Source: Chthoniobacter flavus
GTDB taxonomy: Bacteria; Verrucomicrobiota; Verrucomicrobiia; Chthoniobacterales; Chthoniobacteraceae
NCBI GenBank assembly: GCA_945861435.1
Contig: CAMAUX010000039.1
Coordinates: forward strand, 1 to 50,805
Reading direction: 5' to 3'
Length of the DNA stretch: 50,805 bases
Positions within the stretch are counted from its first letter, which is position 1. Every line of letters starts with the position of its first letter. The notes below the pieces were generated by a model. That model did no database searches and had not been told where the DNA came from. It was given only the letters and a program-made list of their open reading frames with translations. A program made the position numbers and the translations under genes. This document shows, piece by piece, positions 1-12,362 of this stretch.

Positions 1-269
1 GCGCCATAGACCGTCTTGCGCCCCCGTCCCGGCGCATCATTTTCCAGACCCGCCCGGCCCAACTTCACAAAGCGCGCACGCCACCGCGAAGCTTTCTGCC
101 GACTGATCCCGAGCGCCGCCGCGATCTGTTCGTGGTTATTGCCCTCGGCCGAGAGCAAAACAACCCGGCACCGCTCCGCCAGACGCTTGGGAGCAATAGC
201 ACTGGAAGCGTGCTTGCGCAGCCACTGCAGATCTTCGACCGAAGGTTCAGGGGATTGTGCAATGCGCAT
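1..269 (-). CDS. IS630-family transposase, N-terminal part, cut by window edge
   Basis: Reading the minus strand from an ATG at 269, an open frame continues to the left edge without a stop (about 89 residues). It contains a helix-turn-helix of the IS630/Tc1-mariner transposase type: a helix around LAERCRVVLLSAEG, then HEQIAAALG, then a recognition helix ISRQKASRWRARF, followed by GRAGLENDAPGRG. This is the usual N-terminal DNA-binding region of IS630 transposases; the DDE catalytic domain would lie beyond the window. The sequence GGAAGG sits directly before the ATG. The element's right end should lie roughly within 300-345, but I cannot fix an inverted repeat without the other end. Whether the transposase is intact cannot be judged. 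Confidence 0.8.
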   Translation of the reverse strand, partial: MRIAQSPEPSVEDLQWLRKHASSAIAPKRLAERCRVVLLSAEGNNHEQIAAALGISRQKASRWRARFVKLGRAGLENDAPGRGRKTVYG

Positions 270-658
270 CCTTCCACTCTCGTTGCTCCGCTCCCCCGAA
301 ACAAGAACAACGTTACATTAATTTGGAAGCGCTACACCAGGATGCAGGAGTGCGCTGGCGTGCTGATGTGGTGAGGTTGAGGAGCTTTTCCGCGCAGCGG
401 TTGACGGATTCGAGCGGTGGAAGGCGGTGCTGTTGCGCGTGGGTGGTTGGGGTCCTTCCGTGCAGGATCCGGAGCGATTGCTGCGGGGTATCGAAGCTTC
501 CTTCTGTGCGTCCATTGTTGGTGTCAACGTTGATGCGGGATGGTTGTATGTCGTTTGTGGGGGGCCGGTGCCGCGCACGAGGTAGAGGGCTTAGCGAGGC
601 TCATTGGGTCTTGCGCAATAGGAGGAAAGCAGAGCGGGCCGCGGTGATTTGTGTGGGA
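270..658. other. Intergenic stretch next to the IS end
   Basis: No gene with a start codon, ribosome binding site and family resemblance is visible here. It presumably holds the right end of the IS630-type element and older chromosomal sequence. Within it, 367-585 is a 73-codon open stretch described separately as a possible remnant. Confidence 0.5.
367..585 (+). pseudogene. Possible 3' remnant of a decapitated gene
   Basis: An open stretch runs from just after a TGA at 364-366 to a TAG at 583-585 with no ATG. Its translation looks protein-like (for example EELFRAAVDGFERWK, then PERLLRGIEASF, then VDAGWLYVVCGG) and its codon choice resembles the neighbours. It lies just outside the truncated IS630-type transposase, so it could be the tail of a gene whose front was removed by the insertion. 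I recognise no family. It may equally be a chance open frame in GC-rich DNA. Confidence 0.2.
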
Positions 659-1073
659 GGCAGGTTATTGTGCGTCGTACATTACGGTGGCACCCGGAGT
701 GCCCATACTCAGGACGCTGCGAGGTCACCCTATTTCGCGATCCTCAATAATGCCCGAGCCTCAGTAGGAGATGGGCTCACTGGGAATGGTGTCGGTTGGG
801 ATGACGTGGGGGAGCGAGCGTGGGCTTGGACGGCCAGGCTCGCTGGGTTGGTTGGATTTTTTGGTCTGGAACCCGCAGGCTGAGAGGGTATGGGCGGTCA
901 AGCGCGTGGCGTTTGGTGGAGAAGTCCGAAAGCACAAACCAAGCATCGTTCAGTGTCTGGAGCGTTACAGATCGGTTGTATTATTGAGGATCGCGAAATA
1001 GGGTGACTGAGCACCGTGTAGATGATGGGCAGTCCGGGTGTCACCGTAATGTACGACGCCAAATAAGGCTGCC
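659..1073. repeat. Inverted-repeat element, MITE-like, with ~94-bp arms
   Basis: The left arm (659-751) and the right arm (980-1073) are inverted copies of each other. The best-conserved blocks are GTCGTACATTACGGTG followed by CACCCGGA, and the inner block TCACCCTATTTCGCGATCC plus TCAATAAT; the middle is more diverged. A 228-bp spacer without a convincing gene separates the arms. A smaller inverted repeat, CCTGAC-N5-GTCAGG, overlaps the outer edge of the right arm. The layout fits a non-autonomous element (MITE) or two facing copies of one small repeat. No flanking target duplication is obvious. Confidence 0.75.
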
Positions 1074-1126
1074 TGACGACGTGTCAGGGGAGATTTCTGA
1101 GGGGTTGCTTTGGCAGAAGTGAAGCG

Positions 1127-1420
1127 ATGCAAACTCTAGCGCCGGACGACCTTCTTGAATTGGTGCTGCTTGTGCGGGATGGGGTGGCTCGGCGCGGGTA
1201 TCACGAATTGGGTCTAAGCGAGTTGGGGCGGTTGTGGCCTGACAAGCCGGCCCAGAGTTTGCGTTTGTCGCGCATGCACCACTTTGCGCAGGCGTGCGGA
1301 GTGCGGTGCGAAGCGGACTGGAGCTTGAGTCAGGCTCGGTTTGTTCCGATGGGGAAGTGGGATGACGGGCGTCCTTTGGTTCGGCCGGTGGAATGGGCCG
1401 GCGACGTCCGTTGGAATTGA
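1127..1420 (+). CDS. Small hypothetical protein (97 aa)
   Basis: A 97-residue frame opens with MQTLAPDDLLELVLLVRDG and contains a stretch YHELGLSELGRLW that could form helices. Codon use is ordinary for the window and an AGAAG stands about 8 bases before the ATG. There is no signal peptide or membrane segment. I do not recognise the family. It stands alone between the inverted-repeat element and the end of the convergent TPR-redoxin gene, so context gives no functional hint. Confidence 0.45.
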   Translation: MQTLAPDDLLELVLLVRDGVARRGYHELGLSELGRLWPDKPAQSLRLSRMHHFAQACGVRCEADWSLSQARFVPMGKWDDGRPLVRPVEWAGDVRWN

Positions 1421-1517
1421 GTGCGGAGTGAGATCGCGCGCAACTCCGCCGACTGCGAATCGGCGGCCTTCACGACGCCGAGCGCTTTGTCGATGCGGTG
1501 GGGCTGGACGCCGGGGC

Positions 1518-3830
1518 TTAGCGAGCGGCCGCGGTTGCGGATGCAGAGGGGGCAAGTCGGTCTGCGGGGATGGCGAGGAGACGCTTGGACTCGGTCAGCA
1601 GCCATGAGGCGTCGCGGAAGGGTTGGAAGCCGATGTCCTGCCAGCGCACGAGGCCTTTGGCGTCGATGAGGAAGGCGCCGTGGAGAGGGGTTTTCTCAAA
1701 GTCGTCGTAGGCACGGTAGGCTTTGAAGGTGGCGAGTGTGGAGTCTGAGACGATCGGAAAATCGAAGCCGTCTTCCTTGGTGGCTTTGGAAAGGGTCCAG
1801 TGGAGGCGGGAGGGTTCATCGGTGCTGACTGCGACGATGGAGATGCCGGCTTCGCGGTATTGTTTGGTGAAGGGAGCGAAGATGTTGAGCTGTTCGATGC
1901 AGTGCACGCAGCCGCTGCCGAGGTAGAAGAGGACGAGGACGGGTTTGCCGCGGAATTGGTCGAGGGAGAGGGTGCCCCATTGGTCGTCGGGCAGCTTCCA
2001 TGAAGGAGCGGGTGAGGGATGCCAGCGGAAGGGGCCGAGTTGTGCGAGGGGCGGGCGCTCGCCGAGGTCAGTGGCGGGCTTGCGTGGGATGCGCCAGTCG
2101 CTGGGAAGCTTCTCGTTCTTTGCGATGGGATCGAGGCGGGTGAGGAAGGCGCAGTCGGTATCTGCGTCTGCGGCGAGGACGCGGACCTTTTGGAAAGTGT
2201 CGACGGCCTCCTTGTTTTTGCCGGCACGCCAAAGGAGGTGGGCGAGGCTGGCCATGGGGGTGAGGAGTTGGTCGTCGGGCTTTGCGGCGTCGCGTGCGAG
2301 TTCGAGGGCCTTGTCGGTCTGGCCAAGCTCCATGCGGAGGCGGGCCTGGCGTTCGGCGGGGATGTCCTTGGAGAGGTCGGCTTGTTGGATGGCGTCCTCG
2401 ATTCTGCCTTCCTTGAGGGCGAGCATGGAGCGGAGTTCGGCGAGAGCGGACTCGGCGTTTTCGATCTTGGTGGAAAGGCGGCGCACGGCTTGTCCGATGG
2501 CCTTGACGATGTCGTCCTCGGATTTTTTGTCGGCCTTGGCCTTGGCTTCTGCAGCGAGCATTTCGGTGATGCGTTGCTGGGCGAGGTCGGCGGCGAATTT
2601 CTCGAACTGGACGATTTGTTCGCGGCCCTTGGCGAGGCTGGCCTTGTCGCCCTTCTTCGCTGCGTGGAGGTGGGCGAGGCCGAGGAGGCGGCGTCGGCGT
2701 GTTTCGTCAGCTGGATCGGCCTCTGGGGCGGGATCGAGATAGCCGGAGGATACGAGGGTGATGGTTTCCTCCCAGAGCTCGTATTGGAGGAGGGTGTTGA
2801 GGAGTTCGTCGCGGCCGGAGGCGTAGCTGCTTTTTTTGGCGCTGCTGATGCGGGGGAGTTCGAGGAGGTTCTTGGAGAGATCGAGGGCTTCGTGGACGCG
2901 GCCGAGGTGGCGGAAGTCTTGGATGAGCCAGGCGTTGTTGTGCGCGTAGTTGTGGATCTGGTCGGGCATGATCCTGTGGGCGATCATCTGGGCGTGGTCG
3001 ACGCGTGCGGCGGCTTCCTGCTGCCATGCGGCGTCTGCATAACGGTGGAGGCCGGAGTAGGTGTGGCCGGCCATGTGCCACATGTGGGCGATGCCGGGGG
3101 CTGAAGGGCCCGAGCGGGCGGCGGCTTGGAGAGCGTGCTCGTTGGATTTACCGGAGTTCCAGAGGTGGATGAGGTAGTGGTTGGGGCCGGGGTGGAGGGG
3201 GTTTTTGTCGAGGACCTGCTGCGCGAGGGCGTCGACAGCCTGTCGGCTGGGAAGGGGGAGGTTGTGGGTTTTGTTATCCCAGAGTTGGAAGACGAGGAGG
3301 GCTTTGGCTTCGAGGTCGTCGGGATGTTTAAAGCTGATGTCCTCGAGGGCATCGATGAGGGCGTTGCGGCGGGCGCGGTCCTCCTTTTTGTCATCGGCGT
3401 GGTAGGCGCTCCAGGCCTTGATCCAGAGCTGTTCGCGTGGGCTGGCCTTGGCCTGGAGTTCGGCGGCTTTCTTGATGAATTTTGCGGCGCGCGCTGGGGT
3501 GTTGATGTTGGCCATGGCCATGCCCCAGTAGGCCATGGCGCAGTCGGGATCGAGGGCGGCGACTTGGCGGAAGGAGCGTTCGGCTTCGAAGTACCAGAAG
3601 CCGTGGAGCTGGCCGACGCCTTGGTTGAAGAACTCTGCGGCCTCGGGCTTGGAGGTGGTGATTGGGAAGTGGATGCGGCCCACGCCGGGCATGAGAACGG
3701 CCGCTTGGCGGGGGCCTTCGTTGAAAGCGTCGCCGTGTGTGGAGTGGCCGGGAGCGGGGTCCGCAGCGTGCAGGGAGGCGGCGAGGAGAAGGAAGAGGGC
3801 GTGGCGGGCGTGCAGGGGAACGCGTTTCAT
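1518..3830 (-). CDS. Exported TPR protein with C-terminal redoxin domain
   Basis: A 770-residue protein with an N-terminal signal peptide (KR followed by a hydrophobic run ending near SLHAAD). Most of it is helical and repeat-like, with TPR-type pairs such as AERSFRQVAALDPDCAMAYW near residue 80 and further repeats through the middle. The last ~170 residues form an AhpC/TSA-thioredoxin-like domain: GKPVLVLFYLGSGCVHC, with the CVHC pair at about residues 641-644, followed by IVAVSTDEP and a TPLHGAFLID strand. Such fusions occur in PVC bacteria and are thought to act as periplasmic thiol-redox or scaffold proteins; the substrate is unknown. The gene is monocistronic, with no close partner on its strand. 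Confidence 0.8.
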   Translation of the reverse strand: MKRVPLHARHALFLLLAASLHAADPAPGHSTHGDAFNEGPRQAAVLMPGVGRIHFPITTSKPEAAEFFNQGVGQLHGFWYFEAERSFRQVAALDPDCAMAYWGMAMANINTPARAAKFIKKAAELQAKASPREQLWIKAWSAYHADDKKEDRARRNALIDALEDISFKHPDDLEAKALLVFQLWDNKTHNLPLPSRQAVDALAQQVLDKNPLHPGPNHYLIHLWNSGKSNEHALQAAARSGPSAPGIAHMWHMAGHTYSGLHRYADAAWQQEAAARVDHAQMIAHRIMPDQIHNYAHNNAWLIQDFRHLGRVHEALDLSKNLLELPRISSAKKSSYASGRDELLNTLLQYELWEETITLVSSGYLDPAPEADPADETRRRRLLGLAHLHAAKKGDKASLAKGREQIVQFEKFAADLAQQRITEMLAAEAKAKADKKSEDDIVKAIGQAVRRLSTKIENAESALAELRSMLALKEGRIEDAIQQADLSKDIPAERQARLRMELGQTDKALELARDAAKPDDQLLTPMASLAHLLWRAGKNKEAVDTFQKVRVLAADADTDCAFLTRLDPIAKNEKLPSDWRIPRKPATDLGERPPLAQLGPFRWHPSPAPSWKLPDDQWGTLSLDQFRGKPVLVLFYLGSGCVHCIEQLNIFAPFTKQYREAGISIVAVSTDEPSRLHWTLSKATKEDGFDFPIVSDSTLATFKAYRAYDDFEKTPLHGAFLIDAKGLVRWQDIGFQPFRDASWLLTESKRLLAIPADRLAPSASATAAAR

Positions 3831-4019
3831 GCGCGGAGAATAGGATGGGGTTCCGGTGAGCGGGTCAATCCGCCCGTCCGTGCGAGGGGACGGCGGAGGG
3901 GCGCTAGCAGAGGCTCCCGGCGTTGTGCGGTCTGCATGGCGGCTAGTGAGCGGTCCGGTGGGCCCGGCGACGCGTAGGCCACGAAAGGAGCAGGAGGCTG
4001 GAAATGAGAAACGGGAGTG

Positions 4020-4799
4020 CTACTCCTTGAAGTCGGTGTTTGGAGTGGGGAGGGAGCGTTCGGCGATCCAGATATTGCGGTAGCGCACATCGTGGCCTTC
4101 GCACTGGAGTTTGAGGCCTCCGGGGGAATCGGTGATGCCCTTGCCGCCATCGTTGCCGCCGTCGATGCCGGAGTTGGGACCGCCCCAGACCTGGCTGATG
4201 GAGACGTTGGAGTGCACTTTGACGCCGTTGAAACAAACGGTGACGAGGGGCTTTTCGACGAGTTTACCGCCTTCGAAACGGGCTGCGCGGAAGAGGATGT
4301 CGTAGGCGTTCCATTTGCCGAGGCCCTTGTACTGGGTGTAGGGGGACTCGGTTTCATTGATCACGGCGCCCATGCCGTGCTTGGTCTGGTCGCCGTCGCA
4401 GATTTGGATTTCGTAGCGGTTCTGGAGGTACACGCCGCTGTTGCCTCGCGGGTTCATGACGAGGAATTCGACATGGAGGCGGAAGTCGCGGAAGGCTTTC
4501 TGGGTGACGATATCGGCGGCGCCGAAGCGGCCCTTGATGCCGGCGGGATCGTCGGTCATGACGGTGGTGCCAGCATCGACGGGATCGGCGACGATGGGCC
4601 ACTTGATGGGGAGGGAGGAGGCGAAGCGCGGGCCCTGCCAGTAGGTCCACTTGGAGTCGAGCATGGCGCGGGTGCCGTCGAAGAGCACCTCGGCATCCGG
4701 GAGGGGTTTGGCGCCGACGCCCACTTCGGCTCGTGCGTGGGTGGCGGGGAGCGCTGCAAGGGCGCTGCAGAGTGCGAGGAGGAGGGGGGTGGTTTTCAT
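4020..4799 (-). CDS. Exported DUF1080 (3-keto-disaccharide hydrolase-type) protein
   Basis: A 259-residue protein. The open frame continues upstream into thiC, but the ATG at 4799 opens a clean signal peptide (MKTTPLLLALCSALAALPATHARA), so I chose it. The mature part has the DUF1080 beta-sandwich signature: FRDFRLHVEFLVMNPRGNSGVYLQNRYEIQI, then VCFNGVKV and GGLKLQCEGHDVRYRNIWI near the end. DUF1080 proteins are lectin-like concanavalin-fold domains, some active on 3-keto-glycosides, and are expanded in Verrucomicrobiota and Planctomycetota. It lies 23 bases downstream of thiC on the same strand and may be cotranscribed, although no thiamine role is known for this family. Confidence 0.85.
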   Translation of the reverse strand: MKTTPLLLALCSALAALPATHARAEVGVGAKPLPDAEVLFDGTRAMLDSKWTYWQGPRFASSLPIKWPIVADPVDAGTTVMTDDPAGIKGRFGAADIVTQKAFRDFRLHVEFLVMNPRGNSGVYLQNRYEIQICDGDQTKHGMGAVINETESPYTQYKGLGKWNAYDILFRAARFEGGKLVEKPLVTVCFNGVKVHSNVSISQVWGGPNSGIDGGNDGGKGITDSPGGLKLQCEGHDVRYRNIWIAERSLPTPNTDFKE

Positions 4800-4822
4800 G
4801 TGGGGACGTGGAAGGGGACCGG

Positions 4823-6885
<2,063 letters not shown>

Positions 6886-6950
6886 GAGCGGAACAATAGG
6901 GGCGATGGGCGCTCAGTCAAGGCTGCCCCCTAGGCGGGAGCGGGGAGGGA

Positions 6951-8264
6951 TCAGAACAGCAGCTCGGTGCGGAGCGTGATGACCAGGGAATTGGACGCTG
7001 CGCGGTCCGCGAGTGGGTTGATGACGTACTGGAGATCTGGCTGCAGGCTCAACCATGGGGTGATGCGGGCTTTGTAGGAGAGCTCGATCACGTTCTCGCA
7101 GGCCCGAGCTTTGGTGGGCTGTGGATCGTCGGAAAGGAGGTGGGTGTCGGCTCGCAGCCAGCTCCACGCGAGGCCGAGTTGATCGTCGGAGCGACCGGAG
7201 ATGGGGCCGTTGCAGACGATGCCGGTTTGGGCGGAGCGGTCGACGAGATTGCGATCGGAGGAAGCGCCCATGGCGCGTGCGAAGACTTTCACGCTGCGGG
7301 TGGCGTCGGCGTTGGCCCAGACGGCGCAGTCCACAGCGGCGTAGAGTGCGGGGTTCCCGTGGTGCGGAGCGCGGCCGCGGGTGTCGAGGAAGGTGTCGGT
7401 GTGGTGGATGAAGCCGAGGGCGAAGCTGCGATCCAGCGGGAGGGGCTGGGCGGTGGCGGGCGCGGACGGCGTGGATTGGGAGGAGGGTGGGCGTTGTTGC
7501 CAGCCGAGTTCGCCTACCCAGAGAGCGCCTTCGCTGCGGCGCAGAGCCCAGTGGGTGCCGAAGGCGTTGGCGTTGGCATTGGTCGAAGCAGGGGAGGAGG
7601 GATCTGGGAAGACGCCTGGGGCGGGGTTGCCGTCGTAGAGTGCGCCCTTGATGTAGAAGTGATCGCCGGGTGTCCATGCGATGCGCAGGCCTGGGGCCGC
7701 GATGGGGAGGGTGGGTGCGGGGATGCCATTGGAGAGAACGGCGTCGGTGCCGAGGCTGTCGTTGAGAAAAAGGCCTGCAGAATCGAGACCACCGATCGCG
7801 AATTCGCCGTCGACGACGAGGAGGCCCGCGCGCAGGGAGAGCGCGGTGGGGGCGTGTTCGTACTGTGCCCAGGCTTCGTAGAGGTTGTAGCCGTGTGGGA
7901 AGTCGATGTTGGTGGAGTCGGTGAGGGCGCCTGAAGGGCGGGTTCCATCGTGGGAGCCGTGCGGGGCGAGGAAGCTGAAGTGGGTGGTGAGACCGTCCCA
8001 GTGGAGGAGGGGAGAGAAATCCGCGTCGAGGTTGAGTTGGAGCAGGCCGTCGTAGGTGATGTTGCGCTTTGTTCCACCGCGTACGGAAGCGCCGAGGTCC
8101 CCCAAATAACTACCGGAGAAGGCGAGGCCTTGCTGCTCGAGATCTTTGCGCCATTGCATCCACGGGGTGTCGGAGTCTTGCGGCGCTGCAGGTGCTATGG
8201 GAGCTGTGGCGGAACTAGCGAGGAGCGGCTCGGCGGGCTGGAGTAGCAGAAGGGCCAGCAACAC
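6951..8264 (-). CDS. OprB-family carbohydrate-selective porin
   Basis: A 437-residue outer-membrane protein with alternating beta-strand pattern and a C-terminal phenylalanine (TLRTELLF), as in porins. OprB features are WMQWRKDLEQQGLAFSGSY near the N-terminus, GLLQLNLDADFSPLL, GYNLYEAWAQYEH, a FYIKGALYDGNPAPG segment and the final ELSYKARITPWLSLQPDLQY. OprB porins let sugars cross the outer membrane. The start is a GTG at 8264, because the hydrophobic signal run (LLALLLLQPAEPLLAS) begins there; no ATG is available upstream, so the true start could be a little earlier. It sits alone between thiC and pyrG. Confidence 0.85.
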   Translation of the reverse strand: MLLALLLLQPAEPLLASSATAPIAPAAPQDSDTPWMQWRKDLEQQGLAFSGSYLGDLGASVRGGTKRNITYDGLLQLNLDADFSPLLHWDGLTTHFSFLAPHGSHDGTRPSGALTDSTNIDFPHGYNLYEAWAQYEHAPTALSLRAGLLVVDGEFAIGGLDSAGLFLNDSLGTDAVLSNGIPAPTLPIAAPGLRIAWTPGDHFYIKGALYDGNPAPGVFPDPSSPASTNANANAFGTHWALRRSEGALWVGELGWQQRPPSSQSTPSAPATAQPLPLDRSFALGFIHHTDTFLDTRGRAPHHGNPALYAAVDCAVWANADATRSVKVFARAMGASSDRNLVDRSAQTGIVCNGPISGRSDDQLGLAWSWLRADTHLLSDDPQPTKARACENVIELSYKARITPWLSLQPDLQYVINPLADRAASNSLVITLRTELLF

Positions 8265-8373
8265 GACACCAATGCGCAGCGGTGAGACAGCGCGGATTGT
8301 GAGGGGTGGCCGCGGTTTTATGGGGTGTGGGTTTTTTGAGCAACCGCGCCCGGTCGTGAGTGAGCCTGAATGC

Positions 8374-9981
8374 CTAGTCGATGTGCGCGAGGCTGGCGTT
8401 CACGAAGCCTTTGAAGAGCGGGTGGGGCTGGTTGGGCTTGGACTTGAACTCAGGATGGTACTGGCAGGCGAGGTACCATGGGTGGTCGCGCAGTTCGATG
8501 AGTTCGACCAAGGATCCGTCGGGCGAGGTGCCGCTGAACACGAAGCCCTTGGCTTCCATGGCTTCGCGGTACTTGAGGTTGAATTCGTAGCGGTGGCGGT
8601 GGCGTTCGGAGATTTCGCTGGAGCCGTAGACCTTGTGGGCACGGGTGCCTTCGGCGATTTTGGTGGGCCACGTGCCCAAGCGCATGGAGGCGCCCTTGTC
8701 GGTGACGTCGCGCTGAGTTTCGAGCAGGTCGATGATGGGATGTTCGGGCTTGGGATCGAACTCGGTGCTGTTGGCACCCTTGAGGCCGCAGACATTGCGG
8801 GCGAATTCGATGCTGGCCACCTGCATGCCAAGGCAAAGGCCAAGGAAGGGGACCTTGTTCTCGCGCGCAAACTGGGCGGCGCGGATTTTGCCCTCGACGC
8901 CGCGGTCGCCGAAGCCGCCTGGGACGAGGACGCCGGCGACGTCGACGAGGAGGGAGGAGGGGTCCTTGGTTTCGAGGTCCTCGGCGTCGACGAGAAGGAG
9001 GTCGATACCGCAATCGAGACTGGCGCCTGCGTGGGTGAGGGATTCGTAGATGGACTTGTAGGCGTCCTGGAGTTCGATGTACTTGCCGACGACGGCGATC
9101 TTCACGCGTTTCTTGGGCTTGATCACGCGGTCCACGAAGCGGCGCCAGTTGGTGAGGTCTGCGGGCGGAGCGGTGATGCTGAGGGCGCGGCACACGATGT
9201 CGTCGAGTTTCTCAGCCTGAAGCATGAGAGGCATCTGATAGATGGTGTGGTCGACGTCGCGGCCTTCGATCACGGCATCGCGCGGGACGTTGCAGAAGAC
9301 GGAGAGTTTCTGGCGGACTTCGTCGCCGAGCGGGAGTTCGGTGCGGCAAAGGAGGACCTGGGGTTGAAGGCCGATCTCGCGCAGTTTGGCGATGGATTGC
9401 TGGGAGGGCTTGGTTTTGAGCTCTCCGGCGGCGCGGATGTAGGGGACGAGGGTGACGTGGAGGATGATGGCGTTCTGCGGGCCGACCTCGAGGATGAACT
9501 GGCGGATGGCTTCGAGGAAGGGAAGGCCCTCGATGTCGCCGGTGGTGCCGCCGATTTCGGTGATGAGCACGTCGCAGGGTTGCTCGGAACCGAGTTTGCG
9601 GAGGCGCGCTTTGATTTCGTCGGTGATGTGCGGAATGACTTGGACGGTCTTTCCGAGATAATCCCCACGGCGTTCGCGGGCGAGGACGGTTTCGTAGACC
9701 TGACCGCTGGAGGTGGAGTTGGAGGCGGAGAGGACGGTGTGGGTGAAGCGTTCGTAATGGCCGAGGTCGAGATCGGTTTCGGCGCCGTCATTGAGCACGT
9801 AGACTTCGCCGTGCTGGAAGGGGTTCATTGTGCCCGGATCCACGTTGAGGTACGGGTCGAATTTCTGGAGGTTCACCTTGAGGCCGCGGTGTTCCAGCAG
9901 AGTGCCCAGCGAGGCGGCTGCGAGCCCCTTGCCGAGGGAGCTCACGACACCGCCCGTGACGAAGATATATTTGATGCTCAT
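8374..9981 (-). CDS. pyrG: CTP synthase
   Basis: A 535-residue CTP synthase, which makes CTP from UTP, ATP and glutamine. The synthetase domain opens with [16 protein letters not shown] and contains [19 protein letters not shown] and [11 protein letters not shown]. The C-terminal class I glutamine amidotransferase domain carries [12 protein letters not shown], the nucleophile in GLCLGMQ (Cys about 383) and the YHPEF catalytic pair near the end. Length and order match the family. A GGAGG lies 17-18 bases before the ATG, farther than usual. It is flanked by a same-strand transporter upstream and the porin downstream, with gaps too large to call an operon. Confidence 0.97.
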   Translation of the reverse strand: MSIKYIFVTGGVVSSLGKGLAAASLGTLLEHRGLKVNLQKFDPYLNVDPGTMNPFQHGEVYVLNDGAETDLDLGHYERFTHTVLSASNSTSSGQVYETVLARERRGDYLGKTVQVIPHITDEIKARLRKLGSEQPCDVLITEIGGTTGDIEGLPFLEAIRQFILEVGPQNAIILHVTLVPYIRAAGELKTKPSQQSIAKLREIGLQPQVLLCRTELPLGDEVRQKLSVFCNVPRDAVIEGRDVDHTIYQMPLMLQAEKLDDIVCRALSITAPPADLTNWRRFVDRVIKPKKRVKIAVVGKYIELQDAYKSIYESLTHAGASLDCGIDLLLVDAEDLETKDPSSLLVDVAGVLVPGGFGDRGVEGKIRAAQFARENKVPFLGLCLGMQVASIEFARNVCGLKGANSTEFDPKPEHPIIDLLETQRDVTDKGASMRLGTWPTKIAEGTRAHKVYGSSEISERHRHRYEFNLKYREAMEAKGFVFSGTSPDGSLVELIELRDHPWYLACQYHPEFKSKPNQPHPLFKGFVNASLAHID

Positions 9982-10587
9982 GGAAGAAAAAGTGGGTGCC
10001 TCCTGATTAGAAGAGGCCGGAAATCTAAACCTTCAAACAAAGCCTAACTTACCATGGATGGCTATAGGGATTGTTGGGGAAACTCCGCGGGAGCTTCCTT
10101 CCGGAGACACGGCGACCTGTGTCCCGTTTTTTGCGGGACGAAGAAGGGCGGTCGTGGTGTCTAATGACCAACGATTGAGTCAGCGGGGTTTAGTCGACGG
10201 CTGTCTGCGGTTGTCGGCGAGCCGTGGCGCACAGTCCGGACTGTTCAACGCCTCATTGATGGTGCAGCGCAGCGGAATCTGCGGATTTGCGAAGCTGGCG
10301 GGTCAGCAGCAGTGTCGCTCAGAGACGGATGGGGCACCTGTTTCGAGGCGAGTGTTTGAGGGGAGTCTGACGTGGCGCGGTGGGGTGGCGATGATGCGCT
10401 GGGTCTGAGTGGTGGGAGGATGAGTGGAGGAGGTGCTGTTTTTCTGGAGAGACCCTTTGAGGATGCGCATGGGTTCGGAGTGGGGCATGAGATCGCCGTG
10501 ATCCTCGATTTCAAAGCGCTTGGTGGGTGTGCGAAAGACGAGTCCGTGCCGTTCAAGGTTTGATGACGAGGGGGCGGGTGGTGCTCC
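9982..10587. other. Long intergenic region upstream of pyrG
   Basis: No supported gene. It should hold the pyrG promoter and leader and the end of the transporter transcript. A hairpin GTCCCG-N7-CGGGAC lies at 10121-10139, overlapping a weaker pair GACAC/GTGTC at 10106-10124; only one can form at a time. Several open frames exist on both strands but lack starts, ribosome sites or protein-like composition. Confidence 0.55.
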
Positions 10588-12045
<1,458 letters not shown>

Positions 12046-12351
12046 GGAGGGATGGGGGTGCGGTAGTTGGGGGGTGGGGGGTGAAGCGGTGAGCGAGATT
12101 GCGGTCCCCGGGTTGTGGCGGGCAACGCTGGATGTTTGTGGGCGGTGTGCCGTGAGGTGTTCTGCGAGATGAAGGGGTAGGGACTGGTCTGCTGGAAACT
12201 TTCTCGAAAAGGCGATCTCGGTGGCTTAGGGAGTGCGCCTGTGAAACGCGGGCGCGTTTTTTTCATGACTCGATGAAGCAACTACTGACACGCGCAATCC
12301 TTCGCCGGGTGGATTGCCGGGCGCATTGCCGGGCGCATCTTGCCCCTGCCC
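12046..12351. other. Divergent intergenic region between the peptide transporter and bioA
   Basis: About 306 bases that must contain the promoters for the leftward transporter and rightward bioA. It contains a terminator-like hairpin (12245-12263), a small upstream ORF (12273-12362) and two tandem copies of a 12-base unit, ATTGCCGGGCGC, around 12313-12337. No further gene is seen. Confidence 0.5.
12245..12263 (+). terminator. Terminator-like hairpin upstream of bioA
   Basis: On the plus strand AACGC-GGGC-GCGTT forms a short stem followed by a run of T. It faces toward bioA rather than away from a gene end, so if real it would act as an attenuator or block read-through from the left. The stem is short, so confidence is low. 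Confidence 0.3.
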
Positions 12352-12362
12352 ATGGCTGCTGA
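12273..12362 (+). CDS. Possible upstream ORF / leader peptide overlapping bioA start
   Basis: An ATG at 12273 opens a 29-residue frame (begins MKQLLTRAILRR, contains the repeat CRAH-CRAH) whose TGA lies 9-11 bases inside bioA, in a different frame. It follows the terminator-like hairpin. This arrangement could couple or attenuate bioA translation. There is no clear ribosome binding site, and the repeat DNA by itself could explain the open frame. Confidence 0.25.
   Translation: MKQLLTRAILRRVDCRAHCRAHLAPAHGC

Noticed and set aside
8146-10047. A 633-codon open frame on the plus strand
   Set aside because: Antisense mirror of pyrG; composition typical of shadow frames.
10245-10580. Open frame downstream of the peptide transporter with a stretch LERHGLVFRTPTKRFEIED
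   Set aside because: It is in frame after the transporter's stop codon and lacks a good start or ribosome site. The stretch looked protein-like but matches nothing I know.
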